DNA of 64,000 nucleotides from Diaporthe sp. PMI_573 (taxonomy: Eukaryota > Ascomycota > Sordariomycetes > Diaporthales > Diaporthaceae), in NCBI GenBank assembly GCA_021399435.1, contig JAJTUP010000005.1:744001-808000 (forward strand). Direction: 5' to 3'. Below, piece by piece: positions 1 to 11,698 of the stretch (position 1 is the first letter of the stretch; every line of letters starts with the position of its first letter). The notes beneath the pieces are model-generated. The model had not been told where the DNA came from. It saw only the letters and a list, made by a program, of their open reading frames with translations, and made no database searches. The position numbers and the translations under genes are program-made.

Positions 1-44
1 GTAGTCCGTCACATGTGATTGTTCGGAAAAGAAGATCTAACTAG

Positions 45-1100
45 CCACAGCTCCTCTACCGGAGAACGTCTGGGAGAACCTAGACACTATAGCACCCAGG
101 GATATCCCGCCCCGGGTAATCGGTGCTTCATCCATCATCACCGGCACAGGCTTTTTCGAATATTTCCTCCCACTAATGAGCATTCTCGGCGATATAATTG
201 AGGTACACCACCGGAGGTTCCACCCCCGCCTGGGCATGGTCGACGACACGCACGCGGTGGCCATCATCGGCGACCTCCTCGCGAACTGCGAGGCCAGCAT
301 CGACAAGCTGCGGCAGGAGATCGAGATCGTCGAGTACGCCGCGCCGATGCCCACGCCGGGGGCCGTCGGGCCCAGCATCAAGGACCTCATCTCGGGCTAC
401 ACCAACCTACCGCCGCCACCGCAGCAGCAGCAGCAGACCCAGGGCCCCCCGACGACAGCAACGACAGCGGCAGTCACGCGGGCCAAGGACCGGTCCCGGC
501 TGCAGCTAGTGACGGCGTACTCGACGCACATCCTGCACGTGCTGCACGTGCTCCTCCACGGCAAGTGGGACGCGATATCGATGCTGGACGACGACGACGA
601 CTGGATCACGAGCGCGCGGTTCAACAGCTGCGCGTCGCACGCCATCGCCGCATCGCAGGCCGTCAGCCAGATCCTCAAGTTCGACCCGGAGCTGACATTC
701 ATGCCCTACCTGTTCGGCATCTACCTGCTCCACGGGAGCTTTATTCTGCTGCTGTTCGCGGACCGCATGCCGCGCGTCGGGCCGAACCAGAGCGTCGAGC
801 TGGCGTGCGAGACCATCGTCAGGGCGCACGAGGTGTGCGTCGTCACGCTGAGCACCGAGTTCCAGGTGAGTGCTGTCGGCCTTGTCACGTCTTCTTCTTT
901 CCCCGCTTGTTCACAGTCAAATGTGGGCTTGGTATGAGTATACTAACACTCAGGGCTAGAAAAACTTCCGCAAGGTCCTACGATCGACGCTGTACAGCGT
1001 TCGTGGCTCGAGTCCCACGGAATGGGAAGAGCACAAGGCCAGGCGTAGGGCTCTTTCTTTGTATCGCTGGACGAAAGGGGCGAAAGGTCTAGCGCTTTGA
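45..1100 (+). CDS. xlnR: Xylanolytic transcriptional activator XlnR/XLR-1, C-terminal part (gene truncated at window start)
   Basis: This is the 3' part of a Zn2Cys6 regulator that activates xylanase, cellulase and pentose-catabolism genes; the DNA-binding half lies outside the window. Seen: an open frame from about 45 (acceptor TAG at 42-44 or CAG at 48-50, not resolved) to 865, then an intron 866-959 (donor GTGAGT, branch TACTAAC at 941-947) and a last exon 960-1100 ending TGA. The read carries the family's C-terminal signature: PLPENVWENLD, FFEYFLPLM, GDIIEVHHRRFHPRLG, LHVLLHGKWD, DDWITS and, after splicing, TEFQ-KNFRKV, ending YRWTKGAKGLAL. About 320 residues are visible, roughly the last third of the usual ~900-950. 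A Gln/Pro-rich insert (near 410-450) sits in the middle. A CAG at 951-953 offers a closer acceptor, but it would place an in-frame TAG at once, so 959 is chosen. The family identification is from memory of conserved motifs and is secure. Confidence 0.9.
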
Positions 1101-1894
1101 TATATGCGCCTAGAGCTGTCTTCCACCAACTTTTGTAAACACTCAAGAGTAGATGGTACAGTACAGTATGGTGTAGATGGGCCGGTGGTTATATGGGAAA
1201 GCCGTATATAAATATTCTATATGGGGGCACAGGGTGGGATCATGATACCAGGTTTGGGACGGTTGTAATTTGAAATATCTATCACTCTTACTGTTCATTT
1301 AAGCGTGCGAAAACTTAACTAGACATGGGCATGAAGGAGGAGTAGAGACGGGGCAAAAGGAATAAAAAAGAAAAGAAAAATTAAACATGCAACACCGGGC
1401 ATTCGCTGGTCGTCACCGACCCAACTACTACTCCGGCGGTCAGTGGCTTGATTAGGGGAGAGCGGACGGGATCCCATATTTTCCACTGCCTGTGGTCGCA
1501 TGTGTCAGAAGCTGTGGGTTTACAGCTTATGAAGGCATCGTGCGGTGTGTGTTCACGATGCTTGGGGTGGGCAGAATTGGAGAGATACCGTTCCTGGTCC
1601 GTGCACGCTTATCACCCCGGTCTGCTTGGGCGCGTGGAGGAAGCTCTGCTGCAGCTGCAACGTCAAAGCTTCAGCTGCCTGTGCCAGTCCGTTGCGACCA
1701 CCTTGTCGAGCTCCCACTAGTCCTCGGCAACACCACTCGCGATCCCATCCAAGGCAATCGTCCTAACCGATTGTCACCTGCACGGCCTCACCATCGCCAA
1801 TCCACGACTGTCCCACATGGAGTAAACACACAGAACCACTGATCTTCCCGCCCAACATCCACATACCAGGCGCCGGTCCGCGCAAACCGGCACG
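1101..1894. other. Intergenic: xlnR 3' flank and EMC1 upstream region
   Basis: No coding frame here looks conserved. The stretch holds the xlnR 3' untranslated region and, nearer EMC1, C-rich sequence (about 1700-1890) typical of a filamentous-fungal promoter and leader. No TATA box or binding site can be called with confidence. Confidence 0.5.
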
Positions 1895-4800
1895 ATGCTC
1901 CTCCCATCATCCCTCACGACCGTCACCGCCCTCCTCGCCCTCCCCGCCGCCGTCCGGGCCGTCTTCAGGGACGAGGTCGGCGACGTGGACTTCCACTACG
2001 AGCTCCTCGGCCTGCCACAGCGCGAAACCACATTCTTCCACCGGCCGCGGCCCGAAGACAAGGCCAGCCTGCTGTACACCCTCAGCGACGTCGGCGTCCT
2101 CGGCGCCGTGAACCCCAGCAGCGGCGGCGGCGTGGTGTGGAGGCAGCTCATCGGCGGCAGCAACACGACGACAAATGGCGGCGGGCACCTCAGGGCTGGC
2201 GACGGCGAGAGCTGGGTCACTGGCGCCTTCGGCAGCGCCGTGCACGCCTGGGAGGCCGTCAGCGGCCGGAATGTCTGGTGGAAGGAGTTCGCCGGGGAGG
2301 TCAAGGACCTCGAGGTCATGGAGGTGACCGAGAAGGGCCGCAAGGACGTCCTGGCCCTGTACAATGAGGACGGGTCCACGACCCTGAGGAGGCTTAACAG
2401 CGCCGACGGCAGCGTGGTCTGGGAGTTCAAGGAGACAAGCAAGAACCTTCCCCTGCAGGTTAGCACCAACGTCGAGAAGGTCTTCGTCATCAGCCTGCAT
2501 GGAAATCTCCTGTCGTACAGCCTCAAGGTTACCATCCTCGACACCCTGACGGGCAAGCGGCTGGACGAGATCAGCATCGGCACCAAGGGCGACGTGAATG
2601 GCGAGAAGGACGTCATGTTCGTCGGCGCCAACTCGGCCGCGCCCATCGTCGCCTGGGCCGACGAATCGTTGGCCAAGCTCCGGGTGAACGTCCTTGGCAC
2701 CCGCAACACCCAGGAGTTCCCCCTCGTTGCCGACACCACCTCGGTGGAGATCCACGCGCCCAACCTGGCGCAGTCGCAGCCGCACTTCCTCGTACTCAGC
2801 CGCACAAAGACCGGCACCAAGGCCGAGGTCTACCACGTCGACCTGAAGAGCAACGCCATCAAGCGTGCGCACGAGCTGCCTCACCTCGCTGGCCCGGGCG
2901 CCGTCTCCACCAGCTCGGACGGCGCCAATGTCTACTTCACCCGTATCACCGAGAACGAGATGACGCTGGTGTCCTCTGGTTCGCACGGCGTCCTCGCCCG
3001 CTGGGACGTCAAGACTGGCAATTATAAGGCAGGCGCGGTGCATGCCGTGTCTGAGGTCATCAAGAAGTCAGCAGACGAGTTTGCCGTCCGGTCGGCGGTC
3101 GTGACCGATGCGGACGACTGGGTACTGCTGCAGAACGGCAACCTGGGCTGGTCTCGCCCCGAGGGCCTCAGTGCCGGTGTCGCTGCCGCCTGGGCTGAGA
3201 TCCCCGAGTCCGAGGACCTGGTCAAGACCCTCGAGGCTGAGGCACACGACAATCCCCTGTCTGCTTATATCCACCGCGTGACTAGGCATTTCGATGATCT
3301 GCAGTACCTGCCGGGCTTCCTTTCCTCGATTCCTGAGCGCCTACTCGGCAGTATCCTCGGCACCGAGGCTTCGAAGAAGCATGCACTGTCTCGGGACACC
3401 TTTGGGTTCAACAAGATCGTCGTCCTCGCCACGAGAAGGGGTAGGCTGTACGGGCTGAACGCTGGTGACCAGGGAAAGATGATCTGGACACACAGGGCCT
3501 ACAACCTCGCACCTGGAGAAACCTGGGATGTCAAGGGAATTGACGTTGATGACACCAAGGGCCTGGTCACTGTCCGTGGCTCAACGGGTGACTATGTCAT
3601 TGCCAAGACGGACACTGGCAAGATCACTGAGACCACAGCACCTGGTTCTCGGCCACCTGTACTAAGCACAGTCAAGGTCGACACCCCCTCGGGGAAGTTC
3701 CTGCTCTCCGTTGGCGCCGATGGCAAGATTGGTGACATCCCCGCCGCTCTGGCGCCGAAGCAGACCGTTGTCGTCCACGCTGCCAATGGTGAGCTTAGGG
3801 GTCTAAGATTCGTTGTCGATGGCACGGAAGCCCATGAAGAGACCGCATGGACCTTTTCGGCCCCAGGATCGCAGCGCATTGTTGACATTGCTACCCGGTC
3901 ACCACACGACCCGGTCGCGTCAATTGGCCGTGTCCTCGGAGATCGAACAGTCAAGTACAAGTACCTGAACCCCAACACTGCAGTTGTCGCCACTGTCGAC
4001 GACGCTGCTTCGACCCTCACGACATATCTGCTGGACACCGTTTCCGGCCAGATCCTCTATGCTACCACTCAAGAAGGCGTCGACACGGGCAAGCCCGCTG
4101 ACTGCGCCATGTCCGAGAACTGGTTTGTCTGCTCCTTCTTCGGGCAGTATGAGCTCCGAGACATCGGCGGGCAGAGCCTAAAGGGCTACCAGCTGGTCGT
4201 CTCCGACCTCTACGAGTCCGACCTCGCAAACGACAGGGGCCCGCTGGGCGAGTCGGCCAACTTCTCGTCGCTCAAGCCCATCGACACCCCCACCGGCCCG
4301 GCGCTCCCATCCGTCGTCTCGCAGACCTTTATCGTCGCTGCCCCCGTCTCGGCCCTGACCGTCACGGAGACAAGGCAGGGGATAGCCACCCGCCAGCTGT
4401 TGGCCTACCTGCCCGAGACGCACGGCATCTACGGCATCCCCCGCCACGTCCTGGAGCCCCGCCGCGTCGTGGGCCGCGACCCCACGCCCGTCGAGGCCGA
4501 GGAGGGCCTCATGAAGTACCACCCGGCCGTCGAGATCGACCCAAAGTTCATCATCACGCACGAGCGCGACGTCCTCGGCGTCCGGCGCATTGTCGCGGCC
4601 CCCGCCGTCGTGGAGAGCACTAGTCTTGTGCTCGCGTATGGCATCGACGTCTTTGGCACGCGCGTCGCGCCTAGTTTTGTGTTTGATATCCTAGGCAGGG
4701 GGTTCAACAAGGTCTCCCTGCTGGGCACGGTGGTGGCCCTGATGGCTGGCGTTATGGTGCTGGGTCCGATTGTGAGTATTTACCCTACTTATCCTTCTAG

Positions 4801-4899
4801 CCGCGGTATACGTTACGAAAAGGTCTTTTCACTAATTATCTCGCACGCGTACAGGTCCGGAGAAAGCAGATCAACATGCGATGGAAGCCGACGCAATGA
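1895..4899 (+). CDS. EMC1: ER membrane protein complex subunit 1
   Basis: Model join(1895..4771, 4855..4899), 973 residues. EMC1 is the large lumenal/membrane subunit of the ER membrane complex, an insertase and chaperone for multi-pass and tail-anchored proteins. Seen: an N-terminal signal peptide (residues about 1-22), then DEVGDVDFHYELLG, the family's opening pattern; a long PQQ-like propeller with repeated WD/G-rich strands (such as VVWEFKE, MIWTHR, VLARWDVKTG); and a C-terminal DUF1620-type region ending in one membrane segment (about residues 940-960, LLGTVVALMAGVMVLGPI). A terminal intron (GTGAGT at 4772, ACAG at 4851-4854) must be removed; the last exon then reads VRRKQINMRWKPTQ, matching the conserved basic tail of EMC1. 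Without splicing the frame runs on into non-family sequence. Start is the first ATG, context cacgATG. It converges on the next gene with only 137 bp between stops. Confidence 0.95.
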
Positions 4900-5036
4900 G
4901 TTTAGATTATAGAGATCGCAGGCGCACTGTAGAAATGCCTTGGGTGGCTGTCAACATTTAACGTACCATGAATCAATAAGCAATGTATTTTGAAGATTAC
5001 GCGGAAACGTCTCTTTTCTCCCACGCACTGCTGCCC

Positions 5037-7081
5037 TCAGTCTATAGATGTCGACGGCGACCCTGCTCTCCTCAAGGCGCGCCCTCTTGTCCTCACGGCC
5101 CTCCCTCGGCCTACTGATGAAGAACCGCTTGTCTCGTCGGTATCAGTGTCAGCTCGACCGCGATCTCTCCCGCGGCGGCTAAAAGTGATGTTTGCGCCCG
5201 CAGTTGCACTCTTCCCGCCGCCGGAGAACCCACCGCCGTCGCTATTGTTGGCAGCCGAACCGGAGTCGGAGCCGACCTTGCTGAACTTGACTCTCGGCGC
5301 CGTGTTTCTTGTCGTCCTCGTCCTCGCTGAAGCAGGGATCCTCTCCGCAGCCCTCCCCCTCTCCTTCTCTTCCCGGCCCGAAAGCACCATCTCGTCAACC
5401 CGTCGGCTCAGCGCATCAAGGGCGCCCTTCCACCTGTCATCACCACCAGACTCTCCACCACCCTCCCCAGCACCATTCCCCCGCTGCCCCTCACGCCGCC
5501 CCCGTCTCTCAGCAACATCATCCAGCAACACACCCAGTATATCCCGAGCATCCAACCCCCCTGCACCCCTACCGCCGTCCCTGTCCCTATCCCTCTCTCC
5601 TCTCCTCGCCCTCTCCATAAGCTCCATCATCATCGCCTCGCGCCGGTGGCTCGCGTCCGCATCCGCCATCTGCCGCTCGCTGTCGCGCCGCCGCTCCCGC
5701 TCCACGAGGCCCAGGACACCGTCGTCAACCTCGTCTCCGCGGCGCCACCATCGGCGGCGGCTGTGATGCCCGTGTTGCGCGTGTCTGCTCCTCTTCCTCC
5801 TCCTGTCGTCGTCGTTGTTTAGGTGGTAGTGGTGCGTGTGCTGTGGCTGCTGGTCATATGGGTCGATGGCAATTGGGCCGGCGGGTGCCATGGGGACAGG
5901 GACAATGGCCGTGGTGGACAGTGGCTGTTGGGCAGCTGCCGCCGACGGGGCTGTCCCGCCCTCCTCGACTTCCTCGATGGTCCCGCCTGGGCCGACGGTG
6001 TCCGGACCGTTTGTGTTGGTACCGTTTGGTCCGCCGTAGCGCCACGGGGAATTCTGGGAGCCGCTGGCCCAGTTTGGGATTGTGCTGAAGTGCTGTTGGT
6101 TTGTTTCTCTGTCAGCAAAATGGCCCTGACGGACAGAAGAGGATGAGGTGAAGAAGCAGCGGAGCGCAAACGAGCGAAAAAGGGAGAGGACCAGAAAGGG
6201 ATCAGGGAGAAATCAGTAACGGAAAAAGCAGTCGGCCGGTCACGTACCCCAGGACCCCAATACTCATCTTCATGATGCACCGTCGGCGTCGTCGTCACCG
6301 CCCCAACACCGCAGCCCTCGTCACAGCAGTCAGCACCGCCGTCCTCGCACCGCCGCCGCTGCCGCACTCGGTCAGGCGGGTCCCCGATCAGCCACCGGCC
6401 GAGCCGCGGGAGTATGCACCGCCGCGGCGAGCTGGCGCGCCCGTTATGATTGTGATGGTGATGGTGGTGCCCATGCCCGTGCCCGTGCCCGTGCCCATGC
6501 CCGTGCCCGTGCCCGTGCCCATGCCCGTGGCCACAACCTCTACTCCGCACCCGCTCGCCGCCCTGGTAGTGGAACCGGCGGTAGCCGTACCTGCGCGGTT
6601 GCTGTTGTTGCTGCTGAGCCTGCGGCTGCTGGAGTTGCAGCTGCGGCACCACCGTGCTGACGAGCCCCGCCGGCGCAGGTACGAGGCCTGCTGTCCCTAT
6701 TACTCCCGCCCCTGCTGTGGTGGCCCACGGTGAGGAGTAGGAACCCGGATACGCGAGCACGCCTCCTCGGGGCCAGCTAGGCCACCAGCTCCTCCTCGCG
6801 CGGTGCCGGGGGCGGAAAGAGACTTGGTGATAGTACGCGCTATCGTCGTCGTAGTCGCTGTCTGAGGAGCACGATGAGGACCGGGAGAGCGTGGAATCTG
6901 TATCAGAGTCGGAGTGGTGGTTGTGGTAGTATCGGTGGCGGCGGTGGTGTCTGCACCGCCTGGGCGGGTGGAAAACCACAGCACCAGTCGGGTTCGGCGT
7001 TGCGTGTTCCATGCGAGTATTTTGCCGTGGTGGTCGGAAGACCACGGCGCTGGACGGGTGGTTCGGCGCTGCGAGTTCCAT
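5037..7081 (-). CDS. Disordered Gly-His-rich, Arg/Ser-rich protein of unknown function
   Basis: Model complement(join(5037..6092, 6248..7081)), 629 residues; intron 6093-6247 with donor GTACGT and acceptor AACAG, phase 0. The unspliced frame is also open for a while after the donor, but the composition of the second exon (FSTIPNWASGSQNSPW, then E/G/P-rich sequence) and the strong splice sites favour the splice. No known domain is recognised. Seen in order: an imperfect tandem repeat of about 21 residues at the N-terminus (AVVFRPP / AVVFHPP), His/Arg-rich and Ser/Asp-rich stretches, a Gln run, a (GH)n dipeptide tract followed by poly-His (about residues 185-215), a Cys-containing segment (CEDGGADCCDEGCG), and a C-terminal half of charged, helix-prone R/E/D-rich sequence. 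The His/Cys content would suit metal binding, but that is inference. Probably intrinsically disordered. The start ATG at 7081 is uncertain, since an ATG at 7012 opens the second repeat unit. Confidence 0.7.
6467..6530. repeat. Hexanucleotide repeat encoding (Gly-His)n
   Basis: About ten tandem copies of GCCCGT/GCCCAT on the + strand, arranged as one CAT unit followed by about three CGT units. Read on the minus strand they encode alternating Gly-His in the disordered protein. The in-frame six-base unit keeps the reading frame when copy number changes. Confidence 0.9.
6965..7081 (-). repeat. Imperfect tandem duplication at the 5' end of the Gly-His-rich gene
   Basis: Two units each begin ATGGAA and encode about 20 residues (starts at 7081 and 7012). 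Both contain AP/TPN followed by AVVF and HPP or RPP. An ATGGAACCGCGACC at about 7161, out of frame, may be a third, more degraded unit. Confidence 0.7.
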
Positions 7082-10000
7082 GTGAGGGGTGTTTTACTAC
7101 GATATTGTGGGTGGTGGTCGAGGGTGACTGTTGTAAAACGCTTGTCCGGTCGCGGTTCCATGCGCCGTGTTGCCTGATCGTCAGAGTCTTTCTGGGTACC
7201 GGCTGGACTGGGAGGCCTTGTGCCCCCGCGACATCCGCGGTGCAAGATGCTGAACCAACTCAGACCTGGCTTTGTCTCATCGATCCGTCAAAGTCGGCCA
7301 CTCAGCCTGGCCTGACGGAGACGACTCTGTGCGGTGGACAAACAGCGCCGCCTTGCTAGTGGTTGTGTGTAGCGAAATGCGCCGGGCCTCGGGCGTCAGT
7401 GATCCTCTCACGCCTTTCTGCTTGTCCATCTGGCCCGGCGGCCACGGCCATCCACGGTGTCGGGATGGGCAGATAGCGGTGTGCCCATTTGTTTGTTTGT
7501 TCCGTCTAGACGAGTATAAGTCTTCGGCCTCAACGAGTCGGCCTACCCGTCACCTCGTCTGATTTCCCATCACCAGCGAACGAGGCAAGCACGTTGCTCC
7601 CTTTGCTCCATGGTTGTCATGATGAGGCATGAGGCGGAGCAACAAGTCTAGGCTGCGTGGCGGAATATGGCAGACCCGAATGCCCGACAAATTCTGTGCT
7701 GCCTGGGCAGGAGTTGAAAGTGTGCGAGCCTGTGCTCTTCGAAGAACCATTCATGAACCCATCCATCTCTGGCCTCAGCTCACTCCGGTGGGGATGCTGG
7801 CGGGCATGTTTATATCTGCGTGGGCATCTGGGCCTCCACTTCACCCCATCGCAGCCAACAAGGCTCTCGCAGTCGCACGAAACATCTACCGGGAGGACGA
7901 GGGGGTGACAAAAGACGGATGGAGGTGGTACAGGCTGTGGCCGGGCAAACATCCAGGCCCGGACTATATGAGGGGACGACGGGGTTGCGATACGACGAGT
8001 CAGCGGGAGGAGGCGAGTCAAGAGAGGCGGCAACGCTCGTTATCTTGCTCCTACTTGAGTCTGTCCTCGAGCTTTGGAAGCCATTTCGAATCTGAGGACC
8101 ACTCGGCCGGCTTGGTCAGACGGTCATCGCATCCTGCTCGACTCGCACGCATCTTGTATGGTATCTCACGCCGAAGGTGTTCACCCTCTCCTCCCGGTCC
8201 ATCACCGGTAGTAAAGGCGGCTATGGGACACTGCAACCTCGCCCGACCGAGCATGGACTACTCCCACTCTCGCCGCCTCACCGGCACCCAATGCGCTTGC
8301 AGAGTCCTCATGATCTTCACTGTTCGGGGCCACGGCTTTGCACATCAGAGATATGTTGTGAGGGAGCCTGTGGGGTGGCACACATGGTGCTGCTCACATA
8401 TAAAAATACGCCTAATGTACGACCACACTGAAACTTCAACTTGAAGCTGTTGCCAAACCATTTAGACACGCGTTCGGCGCGACGGGCACTTCCCTCCGGC
8501 GGTTGGTCCGTCCCATACCACCTCAAGCGCGACCCAAAGAAACTTCCGGATCAACACTGGCTTGTGACCCGGGAGGCTTAGCTTCCTCAGAGGAGACCCC
8601 ATAGGTCGGTCGGTCGGTAAACTTCGAGCTTTCGACCGATGGGGACATGGCCCGGGCTCGCGGGAGGTCTACGGCTGGGTGGAGATCGCTCGGGAAGTTG
8701 AGCTCCACGGGGCGACTTTTGCTGTGTATTGCAGCGTTCAAACTGGGGAGCGGCCAGAGAGGCCACTGGCGCGCATAGATCACACGCATTCTAGGCGCGA
8801 CAGATCCAAGGGCCAATATGGGTTAGGAGGGCTTCGCTAAGGGTTGCTGTAAGGATGGAAACGCGACAGGAATGACGCCGAACATCCCTAGTCATGTTCG
8901 CGGCGTGTTTCTGTTGCAGTAGGTCTGTGAGATGATTGATATAACTCGAGAAGCACCCACCTCCTATAATATGAGAAAATCAAGACGTGAAAGCATAAAC
9001 TTCGTCACACACGACCTCAATGAGGTTTCAAGCCTCCATGGAATGGTCTGGACCACGGCATGGAGTTGCTTGCAGTAGTGTCCTGCAGCCGGGGCAGACA
9101 GTTGTATCCAGCCCATTGGGCTGGTGCTCGGCCTTGACAAGGTAACGAGTGTGTTAGCATGCGGAGCCTGACGAAGTCAAATCAAGGAGCAGGGCGACTC
9201 GACTGGGAGGCCCCATTCGGTCCGGCCCAGTCGAGAGGGGATAGCAGGCTCGGTCACACTTCTCGGCTCGATATCTGCCGGGTAAGAAACAGAGTGACAG
9301 CAATAGCACGTAGAGCCAGGTTCTGCTGGGAAGCCATCGACTGCCACCGTGCCACCCCAGTCACCGGTCCAAGGTGCTGAGGTGTGATGATGGAGGGGAG
9401 ACCTTGGCGAACATGAGGACCCTCGGACGCCTGATCCGCATCGGAGGTCGTCATAGGGAATACCCCTGTGTGGCCTTGTCTGCAGCCACGGCCCTACGGT
9501 TAGATGGGCAATCCGTGTTTGGAGCTATTCCGGCTGTCAAAAATTCCATGGCTACCCAATGTGAGCGAGTGCCAAGGTGGTGACCTCGGACGGTCGTCAA
9601 ACGCGACTTGTAGAGGCTTCCTGGCAGCCCATTTGCTCTGGGTCTGGAGGTGGGAGAGAGGTTGTAGCACGAGACACCTCGAGCAGTGTTTCGAAAGGCC
9701 CGCGGAAATGACCGAAAGTCGAGGGGTCGTTTCATGTCCGGACTCTCAGAGGTGCCAGACTACCGAACGGGGTGAGGCCATTGGGTGTTGAGCGCAGGGG
9801 GGTACATGACAAGGTCTACACTGTACCTGGGGATGTGGTCAGAATGACGGCCAGGTGGCCACGACGGGATTGACGATCTGATATATATGTGGCTGCATGG
9901 TTTTGGCAGATGTGTGGTGGACAGTACCGAACTGGCGGGTTCCGGATCGGCTAAGCACATTAGGTGGAAGCCATCCACGACCATTGATCAAGCTTGCCGA

Positions 10001-11390
10001 AACTGGGCTTCGAGGTTCCAGGAGTAGCACGCGCCCTGTGGGATGGTGTCTTCGTTGTGGTATAGATTCTGGTTGGCAGCCCAGCTCTCGGGCGGTTTCG
10101 CATATGTGAGTGAATGTTGGAAAAGAGCCCAGCCCTTTCAGTGCAGAGAGGGAGCCATTCATATGGCAGCAGTAGCAGGTTAAGTCTCTCTCGGGCTACT
10201 CCCCACGAGCCACATAGGCCATGAGGTATCTACCTTGTGACAGTGGCCTTGGCTGATCATGGTCCAGAATACTATATAAAACGCCCTGCTCACCTCACCT
10301 GCTCACCGTGGTGTCGTGCAACGGCGCACGAGTCCAGGCAGAAGCGAGGCTGTGGGCGCTAGGGGACCTCGCCGGCGTTCGCGTGGGTAGACTGCAACCC
10401 CAAAGCTTGGGGAGGCATGCAGGTTGTTGTTTTCTTGGGCAACTCCGAGGGCTGATGGTCTGAAATATCTCTGCACATGAGGCCAGGGGCGGAGGAGTTG
10501 AGGAGTGGTGTAGCAGCAAGAAGACTTGGCCGGGAGAGACAGGCCGGGATGGAGACTAGTACCTAAGGCAGGTACATGTGTCTGTGCGGCAGATTCAGAT
10601 GTTCTTTCCTTTTGTTTTCTTCTTCTTTTGGTTCCGGTACATGTACTGTGTACCCAGGCCGAGGCCGACTGGTCTGTGCTCTAATCTCTGTGCTCCGTGC
10701 TCATCGCTCTCTGGGTGGTTATCTGGGACTTGCCGGATCATCAGCCGAGCAAAGCCTGGGGCACAGGCCACGCACTTGACAGCCAAGCTCGACGCTACTG
10801 TGCAGGGAGGCCCACCGCCAACTCCCGCTACTTCTGCCCTGCAACAGGGCGAACATGGCTTGCATGGCTACAGGGCGACAGAGGCCGCCGCCAATCATGC
10901 TGCAGTCGCAGGTCCTGGTCGTAGTTAACTCTCCAAGTACTGAGTAGTCGTGATCATTCACGAACAATAGTTCAGCATGTCCATCGAGAGCGCATTCTCG
11001 CGATCGGGACTCGTTGATCATCTCGTGTACAAGATACGATATTGTGTGGTAGACGGGTGGTACGTGCGTTGAAATCTTGGTCCCCTGGTGGGCCGCTCCG
11101 TCTTGTGCCTAGGCTAACCATGGTCTCGTGCAGCGGCCCCATACCTGACATTCCCGCGCCTGCGGGACAAGTCGCCGGATCCACTTTCGCATTTAGCCAT
11201 TCATTCTCTCGTGCGTTTGCCCAATTCATCCATCCTGCCAGCCTGCCCACCCGGGACCTTGGCCAAAGACAGTGAAATGTCATGCTGACATGTGGGCCTC
11301 GGCATTCTGCCAGAAACAAAAAAGCAAAAAAGGAAAAGAAAATCGAGGGAAGAAGGGAAGGAAAGCCACTGGAAAGTGGGATGATGCGAT

Positions 11391-11419
11391 GCGGTGCGGT
11401 GCGGTACGGTGCGGTGCGA
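11391..11419. repeat. GCGGT pentanucleotide tandem repeat
   Basis: About six imperfect tandem copies of GCGGT, one being ACGGT. It lies in noncoding sequence just downstream of an A/G-rich tract. Confidence 0.8.
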
Positions 11420-11665
11420 TGTGAATGCATGGAAGGCCCAGGCTTGCATTGTGCCTCGGTGAGATATGAGATGAAGGTGTCTCTGATGGGTGTGCCGCCG
11501 TGCCCGCCCATCGAAACGGCGCAATCAGAGTGAGATACACTACACACTTCATGTCTCACCGGTCCCCTCCTCTACCAGACTTACTAGCACCCGCCAGTCC
11601 GCTTGACCGGCGAATCACCAAAGGGCCAGGAAAGCTTGTCCCTGCCCTGCTCTGGACCAACTTCT

Positions 11666-11666
<1 letters not shown>

Positions 11667-11697
<31 letters not shown>

Positions 11698-11698
11698 T
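11667..11698. repeat. Compound (CT)n(GT)n microsatellite
   Basis: A run of about seven CT dinucleotides passes directly into about nine GT dinucleotides in noncoding sequence. Confidence 0.9.

Noticed and set aside
1907..3043. Long minus-strand frame (378 codons) inside EMC1
   Set aside because: Antisense shadow of the GC-rich EMC1 coding sequence; no family motif, while the + strand read is clearly EMC1.
4990..5766. 258-codon + frame opposite the Gly-His-rich gene
   Set aside because: Low-complexity Ser/Pro/Arg translation of the complementary strand of charged codons; the minus-strand exon has splice sites and a consistent frame.
7629..8444. 271-codon + frame in the large gap
   Set aside because: Longest frame there, but no recognised domain, no clear third-position GC bias and overlapping frames on other phases. 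Kept only as a note.
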